Origin: Neodiprion pinetum
Lineage: Eukaryota; Arthropoda; Insecta; Hymenoptera; Diprionidae
Assembly: GCF_021155775.2 (NCBI RefSeq)
Contig: NC_060234.1
Span: 39,553,026 to 39,617,025, forward strand
Reading direction: 5' to 3'
Length of the DNA stretch: 64,000 nucleotides
The notes under the pieces: model-generated
The model's database searches: none
The model's input: only the letters and a program-made list of their open reading frames with translations
Told to the model about the DNA's origin: nothing
In this document: positions 1 to 14,427 of the stretch, one piece after another
Position numbering within the stretch: position 1 is the first letter of the stretch
Layout of the letters: each line of letters opens with the position of its first letter
Translations under genes and position numbers: made by a program

Positions 1-3000
1 CGTTAACGAACCTCCATAACGAAACGGCGCGGGTTCCATAGAGCGTGACATTCTCCTACCAACGGTTAACGTCCAACGGTCATCGTCGAGTGTGCTGGAG
101 CACAACGGCGAGGGGGAACTAACACGAAAAAGAACATACGTCAGACACGTGACCAGGACCGTTTGCAGGTGCATCGAATCCCCACACTCCGCTACGTAAC
201 ACGTGGCGATTTGCGGCCCCTCGGTGTCACTGTCCAAGCAGGTGAATCACTGTCATCAATGCAGTACCGTGTGTTTGCACTCGAGATTGCGTCGTTGGTT
301 TGAACCAATTTGGTACCGCGTGTCTTTGGCATCGGCGATTGTTCGGGATAAACGCCGAATCGAGGATTCTCAAAATTGTCTAATAATCAAGTCAGGAATA
401 TGTAAAAAAAAAAATCCATTCCGCGACGTTCGCTGTTTGAGGATACCTTGTACCAGTGTCGTTTTTCCCTGGTTTCCAAAACCCTTGAAAACAACGATCG
501 AAGCATTGAACTCGTACCACGTCGATAACTTCTAACGGATGTTACGACTCTTCAAAGTTTGTCACCAAACTGTTTCTCGCACGAAAACGCTCTCGTGTTT
601 CTTACCCGACATAAACTGTGTTTTGCGTGACTCGAGTTGACTAACTCGTGCCTCGGTTCCATGGTAAGAGTAGTAGAAAAGGGGAGTACAGTGAGGTCGT
701 TGCTTCAGCTTCCCATAAACATCGGGAGAATTTCTGGGAGACGGTTAAATTTTTGAACGAGTCATCTACTTTGAATTCCGTTTTTCCGTTTCCTGCGCCC
801 TTGGCCTTCCGGGATGTACATAAAGTATCCTCGATAGGGTGTACAAGGGTGCACTTAAAGTGTTCCGAAAAGTTGTCCCTGGAAAAGTTGCCGCGAAAGG
901 TTCGGACCTGGTTCGCATCGAGAACCCTCGATCTTCCGAGATCCTTTTCCGTTTTTACAAACTGTTTGCGGCACTTTCCAGCTTTCGTTCTTACCCGAGG
1001 GAACTAAGACGTGGGATTATCCTAGTCCGGTTCATTCACCTCGAGGCAACGTCGCTAAAAGCGATCAGCGGCTATCCGAATTCTAAGAAAAGGTAATCGA
1101 CCGAGATCGAAGCGGAGCTGCTGAAAGTCGGATGAATTTCGGGACTTGATACGCACGTGGTGCGGAGCTTTAAAAATCGTACCTGAACGGCGGAAGCGAC
1201 TCGACGAGCTTTCGTCTGCGCGGCGCATATTCCTGGGCGGTTCATTTGGCAAAATGCTATGAAAATATGTCTGCCCTATACACACGGAAGTATGTGTGCG
1301 GCTCGCTGAGTGCTTCCCGAGTTTACTTAGTCAAAGTACGCGTATGAATGCATTACTTGAGGTTCAACCGTGACGGAAGCTGACTTTACCATCCGAGCAG
1401 CTAGGGCTGAGACCAGGGTGAACCTATAGAACGGAAGAAGGCAGCTTGCCCGCCACCGAGGCACGTAAAAACGAAGCCAATTTACGAGGACAGCCCTGCA
1501 CACCTACGCCAAAGCTTCCGCGCTTTTCCTCGTTTCTTTAAAGATGGAAAGAGATATTCTTGAGACGCCGTTTAGCCACTCGCAACTTACGATCCTCGGA
1601 GAGTATATTAGCTATTGTGCAATATACGAACGTACACTTATCCCTGCCCCAATCATCTCTAAGAGATGAGTTATACTTACAACATGAGATATAGTCGCTT
1701 GGATACCTATTCGTGTCGGATATTGCAGGGGATAAAAGGACAAGGAGACGTTCGACACCAAGAGAAAATAGAACGAACAATTCGAATAATAAGTCCAGAG
1801 CATCGACTAAGAGTGACTAAAAAACGACTTTGGTTTATTCGATCTCAGAAATGTGAGCGGATTTGGAAAGGTGTTCGAAGAAATTACTTAACGCTTGAAC
1901 TGTAACTTTGTATCCAAATTAATTTATCGTACGGCAATAACGTTCTCGTTCGAGTCGGTAGATCTTTACGTCCGGACAAGTGTGATAAAAACACGTTGTC
2001 ACCCTTGACTTACTTCTTTCGAAGGAGAAAAAGTTTCGCGAAGGGTGCGACGAGTTACAGAGAAACGCGTGGTCAGAGGAGAGTAATAGGGAATATTTTT
2101 TTCCTCAGAACTGCTTCTTTACCAAGGTTCCACGCACAAAGAATACCTTTCATCAACTGTCCTCTCATTAATACCGCCGCGCCGGCCGGTTTTCTCCCCT
2201 CCCTCAATTTCCCCTTTTACAGCGAATAAAGTAGCCTTTGTCTGACTATTTGCCGAGTTGTTCTTCAGACTCGCCGCGCCGTTCGCGTCGAGAGGTGGAA
2301 AGGGTTCAAAGTCGGTAGTAATCTTCTTCCGAGACCTCAAATAGGTCTTTGCACCACTTTGTGCGTCTGAATGCACGTTTCCACGGTACACCGTAACACG
2401 TCCCCGTTACTAAACGCGCCTCGAAGCCGCGATCCTCCCACCACTCGTTTCTCCCTGCGCCATCCACCTCCACCAACCCCCCGTCCATTATCGCGAAGCG
2501 TGTGTGCTTTGAGCTTTGCGCTTTGCCTAGATAGGGGGAAACGGCGTGCCGGGGGTCGAGAAATCGAGCCCGTCGGCTGTTGCGGAACGTCTCGGGTATC
2601 GCGGAACCGCAATTTAAACTCCGCCCGGAAAACTACCTTCCCGTCAGTCGACCTCGTCTGATAAGCAGAAAATATACCCGACTTCAAGAATTCCCGTTTT
2701 CTTACATTTCCTCAGTTTTCCACCGGTCTCCAGCTTCGCGTATATCTATACGTGTAAGTTTGCCTCGTCAAGATAATCCGCGTTGTAAAACACGGAAGGA
2801 AGATAAACCTTATCGAATATAATACACCGAACAACAGATTTTCCTTTCACTGCAGAGTCGAAGAAGCTAACATATACCTACCGATCACTTATCTCTCCGT
2901 ACAGATACGTTTTTATTGTTTATTGAAATCATTTTTCAAATATTCTGCATTTTGTGTTTAAAAAAATTATGAAAATGAAAATTTTTCAAACTCTAGCTTC

Positions 3001-3701
3001 GTTAGGGGTCGAATTTTATAAATGAAATAAATGAACTAACAAATCTGCGATAAGTGCGCGTAATTCAATACTCAGATAAACGTGGCATGTGACGTCATCG
3101 GCGACTTGTCGCATCGGTGTTATATGTATACGTACACACCTGTAACTCGAGAGGTAAAACAGTCGTACATATTAAAATAATTACAATACCAACAGGTATA
3201 ATGATAACGAGCGGGTATAGCAATAACAGTAATCTAAAATTCTACATCACGTGTATACGATCCGCTTTACTTCTCGATAAATACGAATTTCTAGCGGAAG
3301 TTTAATTTGAATTAATTTACAAACGCGACGACGGTATAATAATTATAGTTATACGGCGCGGCGAGTACGTATTTTTACTTATCATACGCATTACCATCGT
3401 GATTTTATTTTAGAATTAAAATTGAAATACGAGAATTATAACAACTCTCGGGATTCTCCTGTTCGTGTATATTATTTAACTTTTGAACCAGAACCGGAGA
3501 ATAAACACATCCGCAAAACTGCGTCAAAAGACCGAACAATATTATTTGCCGTATTATTTAGTTGATGCGAAATGGAGCACGTACATATTTACGAGAACCT
3601 GCATCATTCGTCGGCCATTCTCATTCTCAAGCTGCTTCGTTTCATTCCGATGTAACTGAAAAGCACTCGAATCAGTAACAATACATGTACCTCAATAATG
3701 A
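1..3701. other. No gene recognised
   Basis: Short overlapping frames only, none with a recognisable domain. The part at 2160-2680 is richer in G+C than its surroundings. From 2880 on the DNA is AT-rich. Confidence 0.5.
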
Positions 3702-4102
3702 TATACAGAGTGGGCTGAAAGAAACCGGATCAGTTTTAAACGCAAATAAAATCCGAACGCGTACACCGATTTTCAGAAACTTTTTTTGCTCGAATATAGA
3801 AGAACAAACCTTTTGTTTCACCTTTCAAAATCTAAAAATTCGTCGATCCTTGCTAAGATACATGCTTTTGAAAAATTGGTATTCAAAAAATTGCTGGAAG
3901 GGTGATAAACATTATTATTAAAGAATGTTCGGCTTGATTTATATCTTAAATTATGATTCGAAGAGTCATTCATTTTGGTACGATTAATGATAAAAAGGGA
4001 TTAATACAACAATGTGTGTTTTTCTCTTATTTTTCTTATTTATAATATTTCAAAATTTCATTCGTTTCATTTCGGCTGTTTGTTTCTTGCTCACCCTGTA
4101 TA
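3702..4102. mobile_element. MITE-like element with TATACAG-GTG ends
   Basis: The left end reads TATACAGAGTGGGCTGAAAG. The reverse complement of the right end reads TATACAGGGTGAGCAAGAAA. The ends form an imperfect terminal inverted repeat about 400 bp apart, with TA at the margins as in Tc1/mariner-type elements. No transposase frame is visible inside. Confidence 0.4.
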
Positions 4103-5526
4103 TGCAATCTATTTCAATGTAATCGACGTGTATACATCTTGATTCAATTGCTCCACTGAACCAGCAACTGATGCCGTTTCCTCCAGTTCCTTTTGTCCCA
4201 TAAACAAATTGCCAACCAGTCAAGTTTCCGTTCGACTTGGCACAGAATTGCGACTTGAATTGAGCCTTCGAGTCCACTCTCTGTCCGCTTTTATTGGTCT
4301 TTAGAATACGATTGACTATTCTGAGAAATACGCTGTCAGTGGCTTTTCTGTCGAAATCCGTGAGGCTGACCAGCCGATCGATTGAATCAGTTGTAAACAA
4401 ATAGGCCATTGACTTCATTCCGAAAGCACAGTTTTACATTCTCCAATTACGTAGGAACAGAATTCAGGAATATTCTCAATTGCCTGAGCTCGTTTTTTCG
4501 TGCAGATAATAAAGTCCCAGCAGCTTTCATCTGTCCGCGAATAATAAATCGGCGATAATTAACCGACGCAGACGCTCTCTGTTTGTTCCTTGAAAGCTTG
4601 TGATCCTCGCGGCTTTTCCTCGTGCAAGAAATAATAAATGGAAATAAAAACGAAAACCCTTGAGTAAACTCAGCCCAGCGATGACGGGCATTCATAAATG
4701 AGATACGCGTGAGATTAACCCCCTTATCGAGGATGCGAAAGGGACTTTATGTTTACAAATTACCCAGCTAAGCTTCGCCGGAGCTTTCATCCTCTCTTTT
4801 AGCCTCCTCTTATCCTTTCTCCGTACCAACCTCCCTACCTACGAAGGGCAGGACGCGAAACCTGTGTTTTATCTGCCGGCCAATTCCTATTCCGAACTTT
4901 TTCAAACTTCCCATCGAGACGAAGAAGTGGGTCGGAAGTTTTTCGGTTTATTGAAAAGCCGTACGTAACTGCGGCGACCCTCCGCTTCCCGACGATTTCT
5001 GTGCAGTTCTGGTACCGGGGCGGAGTTGGGCGAATTCGAAGGACATTCGTGGTTGTCTGCTCCTGATTTGTGTTTTATCGCGTCGTTGGAATTTCCGGAA
5101 GTCCCTCGGGGTACCCTCCGGGCGTAAATATTTCAAGGGAAGCATGATCGATAATTCCAGGTCAACCCAACCCGCGACACGGCTGCCTGAGTAAAGAGCC
5201 AGGCATAGAACTGCGCGAACGAAAATTCTACGACTTCAAGCATATATACTAATAAGTTGCAGGAAATCGATCTTCGTTAGCCAAGGATGCGTAACGACAC
5301 TGCCAATTCTGTGTAAACCTTGTATAGTCGGTAAGAAATTTTGGGGTGCGATTTCGTCGTAAGGTAAATTTTATTCCAAGCCGTGCAAGTTTTACGATGG
5401 AGTCTTGTATCTACGGATGTATAAAAACCGGGAGCATCGTTCGAGATCAGTAAGTCCAGATTGATGCTTTTGGTATGTTTTATTCAGGCGGGTATCAGAG
5501 AAAGTGAGGGGAAAAAAAACAAGAGT

Positions 5527-5562
<36 letters not shown>

Positions 5563-8300
5563 TCTCGTCGACGTGCAATCAGCGAAATTTGAGAAGCGTA
5601 CGCCGGTAGCTAAACTCGGAGTTGAAACTCACCGCGGAAAAGATACGGAGAATACGAAATGTCAGAATCAAATCAGTCGCCAAAGCGATTCTACTTTGTC
5701 ACGTGTACGCCTCAGAGCTGCAGCCTTTCGGAATTTTAAATCTCCGTGCGCTACCTTTTTCGCTCTGCAAATGTTGCACACGTACCCACAGGTACGTACC
5801 TAAATGCGCTCTCTGCCTGCGGAGTCTGCTTCGAGTTTCAGCCTCTCCCTCGTAGGAGCTTCGAGGAACCACAATCACCATACGTAACGAGAATAATAAG
5901 ACCGGGCCTAAGTGCATGCCATGCGTAAGCTACAAGCACATACTCGTAAGCCCGTAAGCTCAGCTATCGCAGTGCGAATAATTCAGCTGCCTCGCGCCAA
6001 TGCAGTGGGAGTGTCTGAAATGCGAACGGTTTGCCATAAATATATTCCGTGCACCGGTGCTCGTTTCGCTAACAGAATAACGGAATCGAGAGAATTTTCA
6101 ACAGTGTAACTTTTTATACAAACCGATGATACGAATACAAGGTAAAATCAAAGGCAGTATTCCGGCCTTTGGGAATGAAATTTTAGCAACTGATGATTAG
6201 GCATAAATTTTAAAAGTTCTCCAAGATCGATTTTGAATTTAAATTAAAAAAAGCTCGATCGTCAGCCAGATGGAATAATTTTTGTGTCCCGAGGATGCGT
6301 TGATTTTTACGTTAAATCGGTGAGTAGGTTAAAATTACAAAGCGAAAACCAACGTTGTCTGACGTTTCGATCCGTAGAATACGAGGTTTTCATTCATGTA
6401 TTATTATGTATAATGAAACAGCAGCGGTTGAGTGCTTTCATACCGATCAATTAGTGGATACACGTAAGTGAAGTGTGCAATATTCATTCGTGTCTGTATG
6501 GACAAGCTTATCTCGACTCGACGATTGATTGATATCCTCGGGTGAAGTACGCGAAAGGGTTAAACTACCAAAGGTGAAGCGCCCTTGTGAAGTGCCTCGT
6601 TAAAATATATTTTCGACGCACCGTGTAAATGAATATAATCGTTTCATTCCCGTTCACAGAATAATATCGAAATGGAACTGAATGGCCTGTATCATTTTTC
6701 GAATGAAAAAACATCTCTCAATTGATTTGTCAATTAGTAAAGTATACGAAGTTTTCCACTCAAACAACGTCGGACGCCAATTGGAAGCAAGCGTCATTTG
6801 TGGGTCAGTGAAAAAATTTCTGTCAGTAACAGATAATAACTAATTTTGAATCTGAATCTAAAAATTGAGTTGTCGAAGATGCTCCGTTATCAGAAGTGGC
6901 TGTGGAATATTTCCGTTTGTCTCAACGTGCTACATAATTACAAGGTGAATAATGGCTGCACGATCTTGCGGATCGGACTGTTTATTTCCAGCGAATGCTC
7001 GATTGCCTGGATCTCTTGGTTGTAGGCACAAAGGGCGTTCATAGAATTTCAACGCCTCGGCGAAGTCGTTAACAAGAGAGATCATACTGTCAGGCTGGTA
7101 ACAGTAAACAAAGGCGTTATTGGGCTTCTCGTCCTGGGACTCTGCCGACAGCCAAAGTCGTGTGGGTTACCAATATACCTCAAGTTTCCGAGTAGCAAAC
7201 TTGGTGAATATCCAATGAAACTGTCCCAAGTTAACCGCGTCTAGGTACCCACACTTACAAAGCTACCCCTTGCCTTTCACCGGATATAAAAACACCCGGG
7301 AAACTGTCATCCCGATGTACAAATATACCGTGCAAGTTCCGCAGTGAGAAGAACTTTCAATCAACAGAGCATCCGAACCTAACTTCACCGGCAAAAAATT
7401 TACCGATCTCCATCACGTATTTTCGTTTTATAATCCTGCCGAGTTTCGAGGCAGTGCTTTGTGGCATTTTTTCATCCAGAAATCAGCGCTGGTCTGGCAA
7501 TGAATTCACCTCCCATCCGTAATTAACTCGAGACTGATTAGAGCCGGCTCGTTCCCGTTAAACCCGCGAGTCCCGAGTGAAATTAGCGTCGCAAGTGTGG
7601 CTTGGAATCGGGATATTCCACTGTGCGTGTTCGTTCTTGCATCGGCTTATCGCGCTCTGAGAATGAGGCAGAGAGTGATGTTGAGTTATGCCCTCTGTAA
7701 ATCGAGGTTTCCCTTCCCGGGCTGAAGGGTCGCAGGGAAAGGGTCCTGTAGGCGGCGATCAGGATTACACAACCGCCATCCGAAAACAAGCGGTAACATT
7801 AAGAGCCATCATCCCCCGGGACAAGGCTTATTCAAACCCGGGGTGATAGCCAGTGATTCGGAAACCATAATCCCCTTTTGTGTTCGCCAGTGAAACAAAA
7901 TAGCGTCGCGCTGCTTTTAGTGACGCTTCCTGCAGTCCGACGCGACGCGACGCCATCTTTACGAGGGTTTCTGCCCCCTGCCCGCGAACGATTTACTTAC
8001 AGCTGCGGCCTGAACCCCTCCAACGTTTTCGAAGACCGACGGAGTGTGCGGATAGATAACGAAATCATTCTTCCCCGAGGCGCCTGGAGACGCGACGGCC
8101 AGATGTGGGGAGGCTGCGGTGCCGCTATAATACAAGGAGAACAAAACAGCAGCTCGATCGGACCTGGTTTCGTTTATACGTTTGTTGTCTCGATGAGGTC
8201 TTTTCCTCGATTTATGAAGCCCATTAATTACGAAAGAACTTTTACCGCTGTCAACTACAAAAACGCGCCAATCCCCAAAGTAGTATGAGTACAATAGTCA
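4103..8300. other. No gene recognised
   Basis: A moderate-GC mosaic with an AG microsatellite. The best open frames (about 100 codons) show biased, low-information sequence without motifs. Confidence 0.5.
5528..5558 (+). repeat. (AG)n microsatellite
   Basis: An uninterrupted AG dinucleotide run of about 15 units in non-coding DNA. Confidence 0.95.
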
Positions 8301-8725
8301 CACTGAGAGAAATTTTTAGCTACAGTTACCGCTCGGTCTTTAAATATTTTCATTTTTTACCAATATCGAAAAATATAGTTCTAGGTAGAAAATGAAAATT
8401 AGTTTTCTAGCTGTTACCGGAAACTCTGGTATCCGTTACTATTCTTTCTCATTACGATCACTGTTGCTATATTTTCTTGCCACCGTTGCGAAAATTTAAT
8501 GCTGCAAGAATAAATTGACGTTAAAGCCTTGTTTAACTAAAGAAGTAGAGTAAACCGAACAAACTGATTTTGCGTCGCAATTACCAAAAAAGGATCGACA
8601 ATTGCGCAAAATGGTTACGCGTACCTCGTTTTTCGTAATTCCAACGATGTTCAAACAGTTTTTTTAACGATACGTGTTGTACTGAATTTTTCTAGTTACT
8701 GTAACAAATGAAATTTTTCTCTGTG
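8301..8725. mobile_element. MITE-like element, CACNGAGAGAA-end family, copy 1
   Basis: The left end is CACTGAGAGAAATTTTTAGC. The inverted right end is CACAGAGAAAAATTTCATTT. A GTTACAGTAAC-like motif follows near both ends. It is about 425 bp, AT-rich and non-coding. No clear target-site duplication is seen. Confidence 0.45.
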
Positions 8726-11700
8726 CATTTTGTTCAGTGTTACTTTTGCGTTGTTTGGGTGTTGCATGCGATTCGTCGTTACAGTATTTGAAAATATAAA
8801 TTTTCACGTCTCCGAAAAATTGTTCTACTGCGTCGATCTGTTCGTGCAATAATAAGAACAGAATCTTTTGGATTGTGGTACCAAGTTTTTTAAATCAAAG
8901 ATAGAAATTTTATTTTTGTTTCATATCCAAAACAATAAGCATTCTTTCGAGTGCGGCACTTTACACCTTAACAACGGAATGAAAAGTGGATCCTCCGACA
9001 TTAGTAGAATAAAAAGTTCTAAAAAATGTCCAATTTTAAAGCACACAGAAATTTTTAGTTCAACGTGTTTGAATACTTATTGTGAGATCTGCAGGATAAC
9101 CGCGATCATCGTTACATCGAAGAAACATTTCTCTTTTTCTTCGGGGCAGAAAGAGTTGCTTCAATGATCTCAGCCACTCCATTCTGACCTCACGAACCCT
9201 GTTCATTGCAGAGAAGCTGTTCACCCTGCTACAATAGAAACTTGACGTCAACGAGTTGATAATTTCTCTTGAACGGCGCGCCACTTGGTAAACCATATCG
9301 AGATTGATGCCATCAGCTCTCCTTGAAACCCTCGTAAAAAGTTAACCGGAAGCTAAGCCGAGTTTTTACACGAGTACCGGCGGAGTGAGGCCGGGTTCCG
9401 AAGTTTCAAACTCAACACTTCGGAGACGGTGTATAATTGTTCGCACCCCCGATAACCTGGACTTCGCCAATCTTCTGACCTCCTGAAACTCTCCAAGTGT
9501 CCCGGCAACTTTGACGTCACCGAGCTTACACCCATGAGCAAAAAGGAAAGGAAGAGCAGGGTTGCAAATATGGGGGCTAATTAGCGAAGTTGCTCGTGGT
9601 GTATACGACGGTGCTTCGGGTCTCTTAACCCTGATGAATAGAGTAAGTTTAGTGCAACACGTTGTTCGGCCTGGGATTTCCTCTCTCCTGCGCGACTTGG
9701 CGAAATCCCCGTGCTAGAATCCGTAGAAAGTCGGCGTAGCTTCAACAGGATCTTCGAGCCCGAGGCGTTTCTCGGCCTCGTTGACTTCCGGATGAGCGTA
9801 TAGCCCCAACCGCTTTGGCGGGGGGGAAAGCATTTTTGAAATTGAAACGGCGCTTTACGGTGATCAAATTTTGTTTTTTCGATTCGAGGCGACGAGTCGC
9901 GTGTGGAAGTCAGAGACCTCGACGAATCGGCCGGATTGATTGGCCAGTCAATAAACGCCTGCAGGGCAGTTTGACGCGTCGCGTAATCCCTCGAGCGTCG
10001 ATTCCAATTTCCAATTTTCGGTTCAACGTTTTGTACTTTCCCATTCGGCAAGCTCAGTCGAACGGTGACGATATTAGCTGGTAACGAACGAAATGGCCGA
10101 GGGATGCGTGGCTGTTGAAACGCCAGAGAAACGTAAACGAGCCAGAACCAGCTATACAGGGTGTCTGATCGTCGCCGATATAACGGGACCTTTTCAAATG
10201 CACGCAGGTCATTAATTCATCCTCGCCTCGAACCGCTTGTTTGTTTTTTTCTCCTCCTTGTTTCCCTGTTTCCTCCGTTCCCGAATCGCTTCGGCCTCTC
10301 TTGCACAGAGCTTTTTGCCTCGCGTTTGATCGTTCGATGTGCGCTGCAGCGGAGCGACCGGTTTAATTGTACGAACATTCAATCTCCTATACCGGCAAAG
10401 AATTTAACAAAACGAGCCTAAACTTGATGTCCGTACCTCTGCAGACTTTATCACCAACCGTAAAACCTCGACCATACACCGACCTGTTTAATGACGCTCA
10501 TGCGAGAATTTATTTCTCTCCCGTGATGAGCAAGGCGCATAACTTTAACGATAGTAATAATTAAACTTTAATCATGTCGTCAAACGGATTATTTTACTCG
10601 GGCGTCCCGAAGGTTCGACCTTTGGCTTCGTGCAGGTCAACTTGATGCCCAACTTTGTCCGGGTGACGTGTGGGTCAATTTTAACCAAAGCATTACATCT
10701 ACGGCTGGTGCCCAAAATTACGGGACAAATCAACTCCTTTATGAATTCCCGCGGGAATGAGCTGGCAGCGAGAGAGAGGAAGAGAGAGAGAGAGAGGCCC
10801 GGGGGATAAGCTCCCGATCTGTGTGTGCACGGGCATGGGGAAGCGCAGTACAAGGGACGATTTGGCGACCATTAGAAAAGATCAGAGTGAGAAATCGAGT
10901 TAGGCTCGTAGTTACGGAGTTGTTTCATCTCTCGGGAGAAAGGGAATTGCAATCTTCTCTCGAACGTAATTTCGCCCAGAATTGCATTAGGCGGGCGTAG
11001 GGCGCCTCGACAATTTTTACCACTATATGTGTATACAGAAAGCTACGTATACCTAGTTGCCCGTTCCGTCTATACAACAGCTTTTCTTGTCTTAGACCTA
11101 CTTGCGAAAAGTTTTCACGTCAATGTCGAGCTGGTCTATCTCAGCTTGAAAGATTTTTTTCTTTTTTTTTTTTTTGTTTCCTTCTTATTATTTTTTCTTC
11201 TTATTTTTTTGGTTTGTTCACGATTGCGTTTAACCCCGAATTACCCAGAACATCTTGCCAGAGCGAAGCACTTCGAGCACAGCAACCGCCGCAGGATGCT
11301 CCGCGCGTATTTTCTAGAATCGCGCAGGGATACAAAGCGAGAATAAAAACTTTGAGGAGAAGGCAGAAAAATAAATGGAATTGTTATTCGCCTGATGAAA
11401 TCACGCGCTGACCCCGTTCACATCTCATCAGCGTTAAAACCAGACGACGAAAGCTCTTCGCCGAGCTCTCTGAAGGTTCAAAGCTCTCTGTGACGACGCG
11501 GTTATGCAGGTATCCCCTTTACCTGGGCATAAACGTGTATCGATGTTTGGGTGCGCGTATAAAATACGCGGGTAAATTATGTACGCGCATATATCAAGCA
11601 CACGCCTGCACATGCATATGGATGCGAGGTAGAAGCAGCGAGCTTTGACACGCTTCCTTTCCCCCCCTTCTTCCTTTCGGCTTTGCCGTTTTTCACTTTC

Positions 11701-12740
11701 TTTGTTTTTACACCAATAAACCGGCCGCCGGCAGGCCTGGCGTAAGCAGCGATCCTCGGGAAATGGAAAAATTTCGCTTTCGACCTCTCGGTGTAAACGA
11801 TTCTCCGCTTTCGGAACCCGAAAGCTCCGCTCCCCCTGCAGGGAACGTGCCCACCCTTGTCTTGTGCTATTAGAATTCCCACACCCTCATCACAGCCTGT
11901 AACAACAATTTCATCGGTAAGTCCTGTCGTTTTTTCATTCCTCATCGAAAGAACCTCGCTAAATAACTGCATCGCGACGATGAATTATTCCAAATATTGG
12001 CAGGCAAGTGTTATTCTCCATTAATCGTCGATGATCCTCAGAAATTCTAACTTCGTAGCTAATATTTATGTACAATCATTTTTTCCTCTTACAATTAGAG
12101 TAAGTCTTACGTTAGTAATAATTTATTGCGGAAAAATTTCAACCGGGTGACGGTGATTCCAGTAAACGCAGTTGGCTGTTATAGAAATATTAGGACCGTG
12201 TTGCGGGCACAAATTCTTACGGTGTGATTAGCACGGTCAGCCTTAGAAGAAAAAATTAAATTTTTCACCCGTATTAAGGATTTAGTAAAAAATTTAATCT
12301 CTTAACTCCGCAAGATTTAGATGGGTACGACATTTCGAATAATACATCGTTGGACTTAGTCAAATTACCTTAGATAGCTCACGTTTTTTTCATTACTTTT
12401 GTTTTCCAGTAGTTCGCATGAAATTACAAATGCACGGATTATGCGTAGGTTTATTTGCACAGGTGAATAAGAACGAATCGTGGCAAAGACACGTAGGTGT
12501 AATTTTTTTAATCATTCAACATATCATGATTCGATATTCTCAAACATAATAATCAGATAGTGTTATATATTATACACGCATTGAATATTGATTTCAGACA
12601 TAATAGAGTCACAGAATAAGTGCAGTACGTTACGGGAGTCGGAATCAAATCTTGGAATAACAAAGACGTGTGAAGCATGAACAGCGCTGGTCTTGTTTTA
12701 CGACTTGATTTTTTTGCCGGCCCAGATTGAAGAATAAACC
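8726..12740. other. No gene recognised
   Basis: A GA-rich tract at about 10770-10797, a T-rich tract at 11154-11212 and a lone TATACAGGGTGTC at about 10154 that may be one end of a decayed mariner-type repeat. The 156-codon minus frame at 10051-9581 has no recognisable domain. The last few hundred bases would be the FAR-A 3' UTR. Confidence 0.5.
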
Positions 12741-14385
12741 TTATTCATACCGAGTACCATCCACCCTGGCGGGAATCGTCCTTCCGCAAGTCACCTTCCA
12801 AGTAATCCAAATTACAAAAGTGACGAAGATCAGACGTACCGCAATGTGAATGACATAGAGGCTAAAATATATCGAACGTGAAGCTTGCATACATTTTACA
12901 CGGTTTTCTACTCAAACAGTATCGTTTGAGTAGTTTACTTGTAAGTTTTATAAATCATCAAATAATGCTTGTCAATATTATTTCCAACTCAACACATCTG
13001 AGAAATTCTTCTGTCACCTGAATCTGTGAAGGCATTGATATCAAGAATAGCCGGCAGTTTATACTAACATGAAGTGTCGCTGTCTCGCTTTTCCCAAATC
13101 TTCATCCTTGTCCTTCAGGAGGAACTTCTGAATGCCGTTAACCAGTATCTTCATGTATTCTTTCCAGTCAAGGACCTTCGTACTGAATGGAAAAAGTTCC
13201 TTGTCTTTTTGGTCGAGTCGTGCCCAAAGGTTTTGCACTCGATGATTTCTGAAGTCCCATTCTCGGGTACAAAAGAACGTTACGACGCCAAACATTTTAT
13301 TAATTTTCTTGTAAAGTCGGTGGAAACTGAAATATCAATTTTTGCTTTAAATTCTATTACCACGTTAACGGTTGTAATCTTTTAATACAGACGGACGAAG
13401 GTCAAAATTTAAGCTCAATATTACGTTGGCTGTTTTCCGATCAGTCTGCACAAAGCGTCTATGAGCAAGGCTGGAATCAGGTGCAAAAAGAAATCCAAAA
13501 TCACGAAAACCAGCTTCGATTTCACAAGAGCAACACTGTTATAATAAATAGCCGAATACGACGGTTTGGTGTGTGAATAATCGTTGCACAAATTGTAGAA
13601 CCTCTTCCATGTAATCGAATTTTCAGGTCTAGACACGTAGTTATAGACGGGAATGTCCTCGAAGTGTCTGAAATTCGGGCGAACAGATCTGATCATTGTA
13701 CGCATGCTGTTGGTCACAAAGTAATTGTCAGATCATTTCAATCGTGCAAGTAAGTTAAGTAATCAGGCCCGCGAAATTGCGTTTCGATTTGCTGACCCCT
13801 CATCATCTCAAACATACGACCTTTTGTCAGTGGTTGCAGTTTCCCACGCGCAGGCAAGAAGAGCATTGCAGACCATGTCAGCTGGGACAAGGTCAACTAC
13901 GGCGTCACCGTCCACTTGCATGGTGCGAATGACGCCTATGCCCATTCCAGCCAAAATTCCATGGATACCAATCATATTGTCGACCCAACCGGGAACAGGT
14001 TCTTTATTAGTTGCCACCACTGGAAGTAACGGGAGCATTCATTCGACCGGCAGAGATGAGTAAACAACATGAAAATTATCGAGACGTTGACATTCGATGA
14101 CTAACGATAAGAAATGTCAAGTGGACTGATTTTTTTCACACTCTCGCATCATTTATCGTCTTTCTGTTAAAAGTCAATGACTAGCAAAGTGTCGCAGAAC
14201 ACACTAATGAACAGTTTTATTCTGCATTCAAGTTACCGATGGATGGCCTGAAAATAGCGAACGGCATGTCTTTTGCATATTCAGCCACGGTACCCTCTGC
14301 GATAGCCTTCGTGAATGTGTACGTGTTCGGCCACTCTCCCACGATCCTGCGAACAAAATAGGAACCTGAGTGTTTCTTTTTGTTG

Positions 14386-14427
<42 letters not shown>

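Noticed and set aside
9581..10051. 156-codon minus-strand frame as a gene
   Set aside because: Arg/Ser-rich sequence without motifs, typical of a shadow frame in moderately GC-rich non-coding DNA.
10148..10175. TATACAGGGTGTC as a second complete mariner-type MITE
   Set aside because: No inverted partner was found within several hundred bases.
13059..13064. GTATAA as the FAR-A exon-9 donor
   Set aside because: It would leave the wrong phase for the last exon. GTTAGT four bases earlier on the minus strand keeps phase 2 and aligns with FAR-B and FAR-C.
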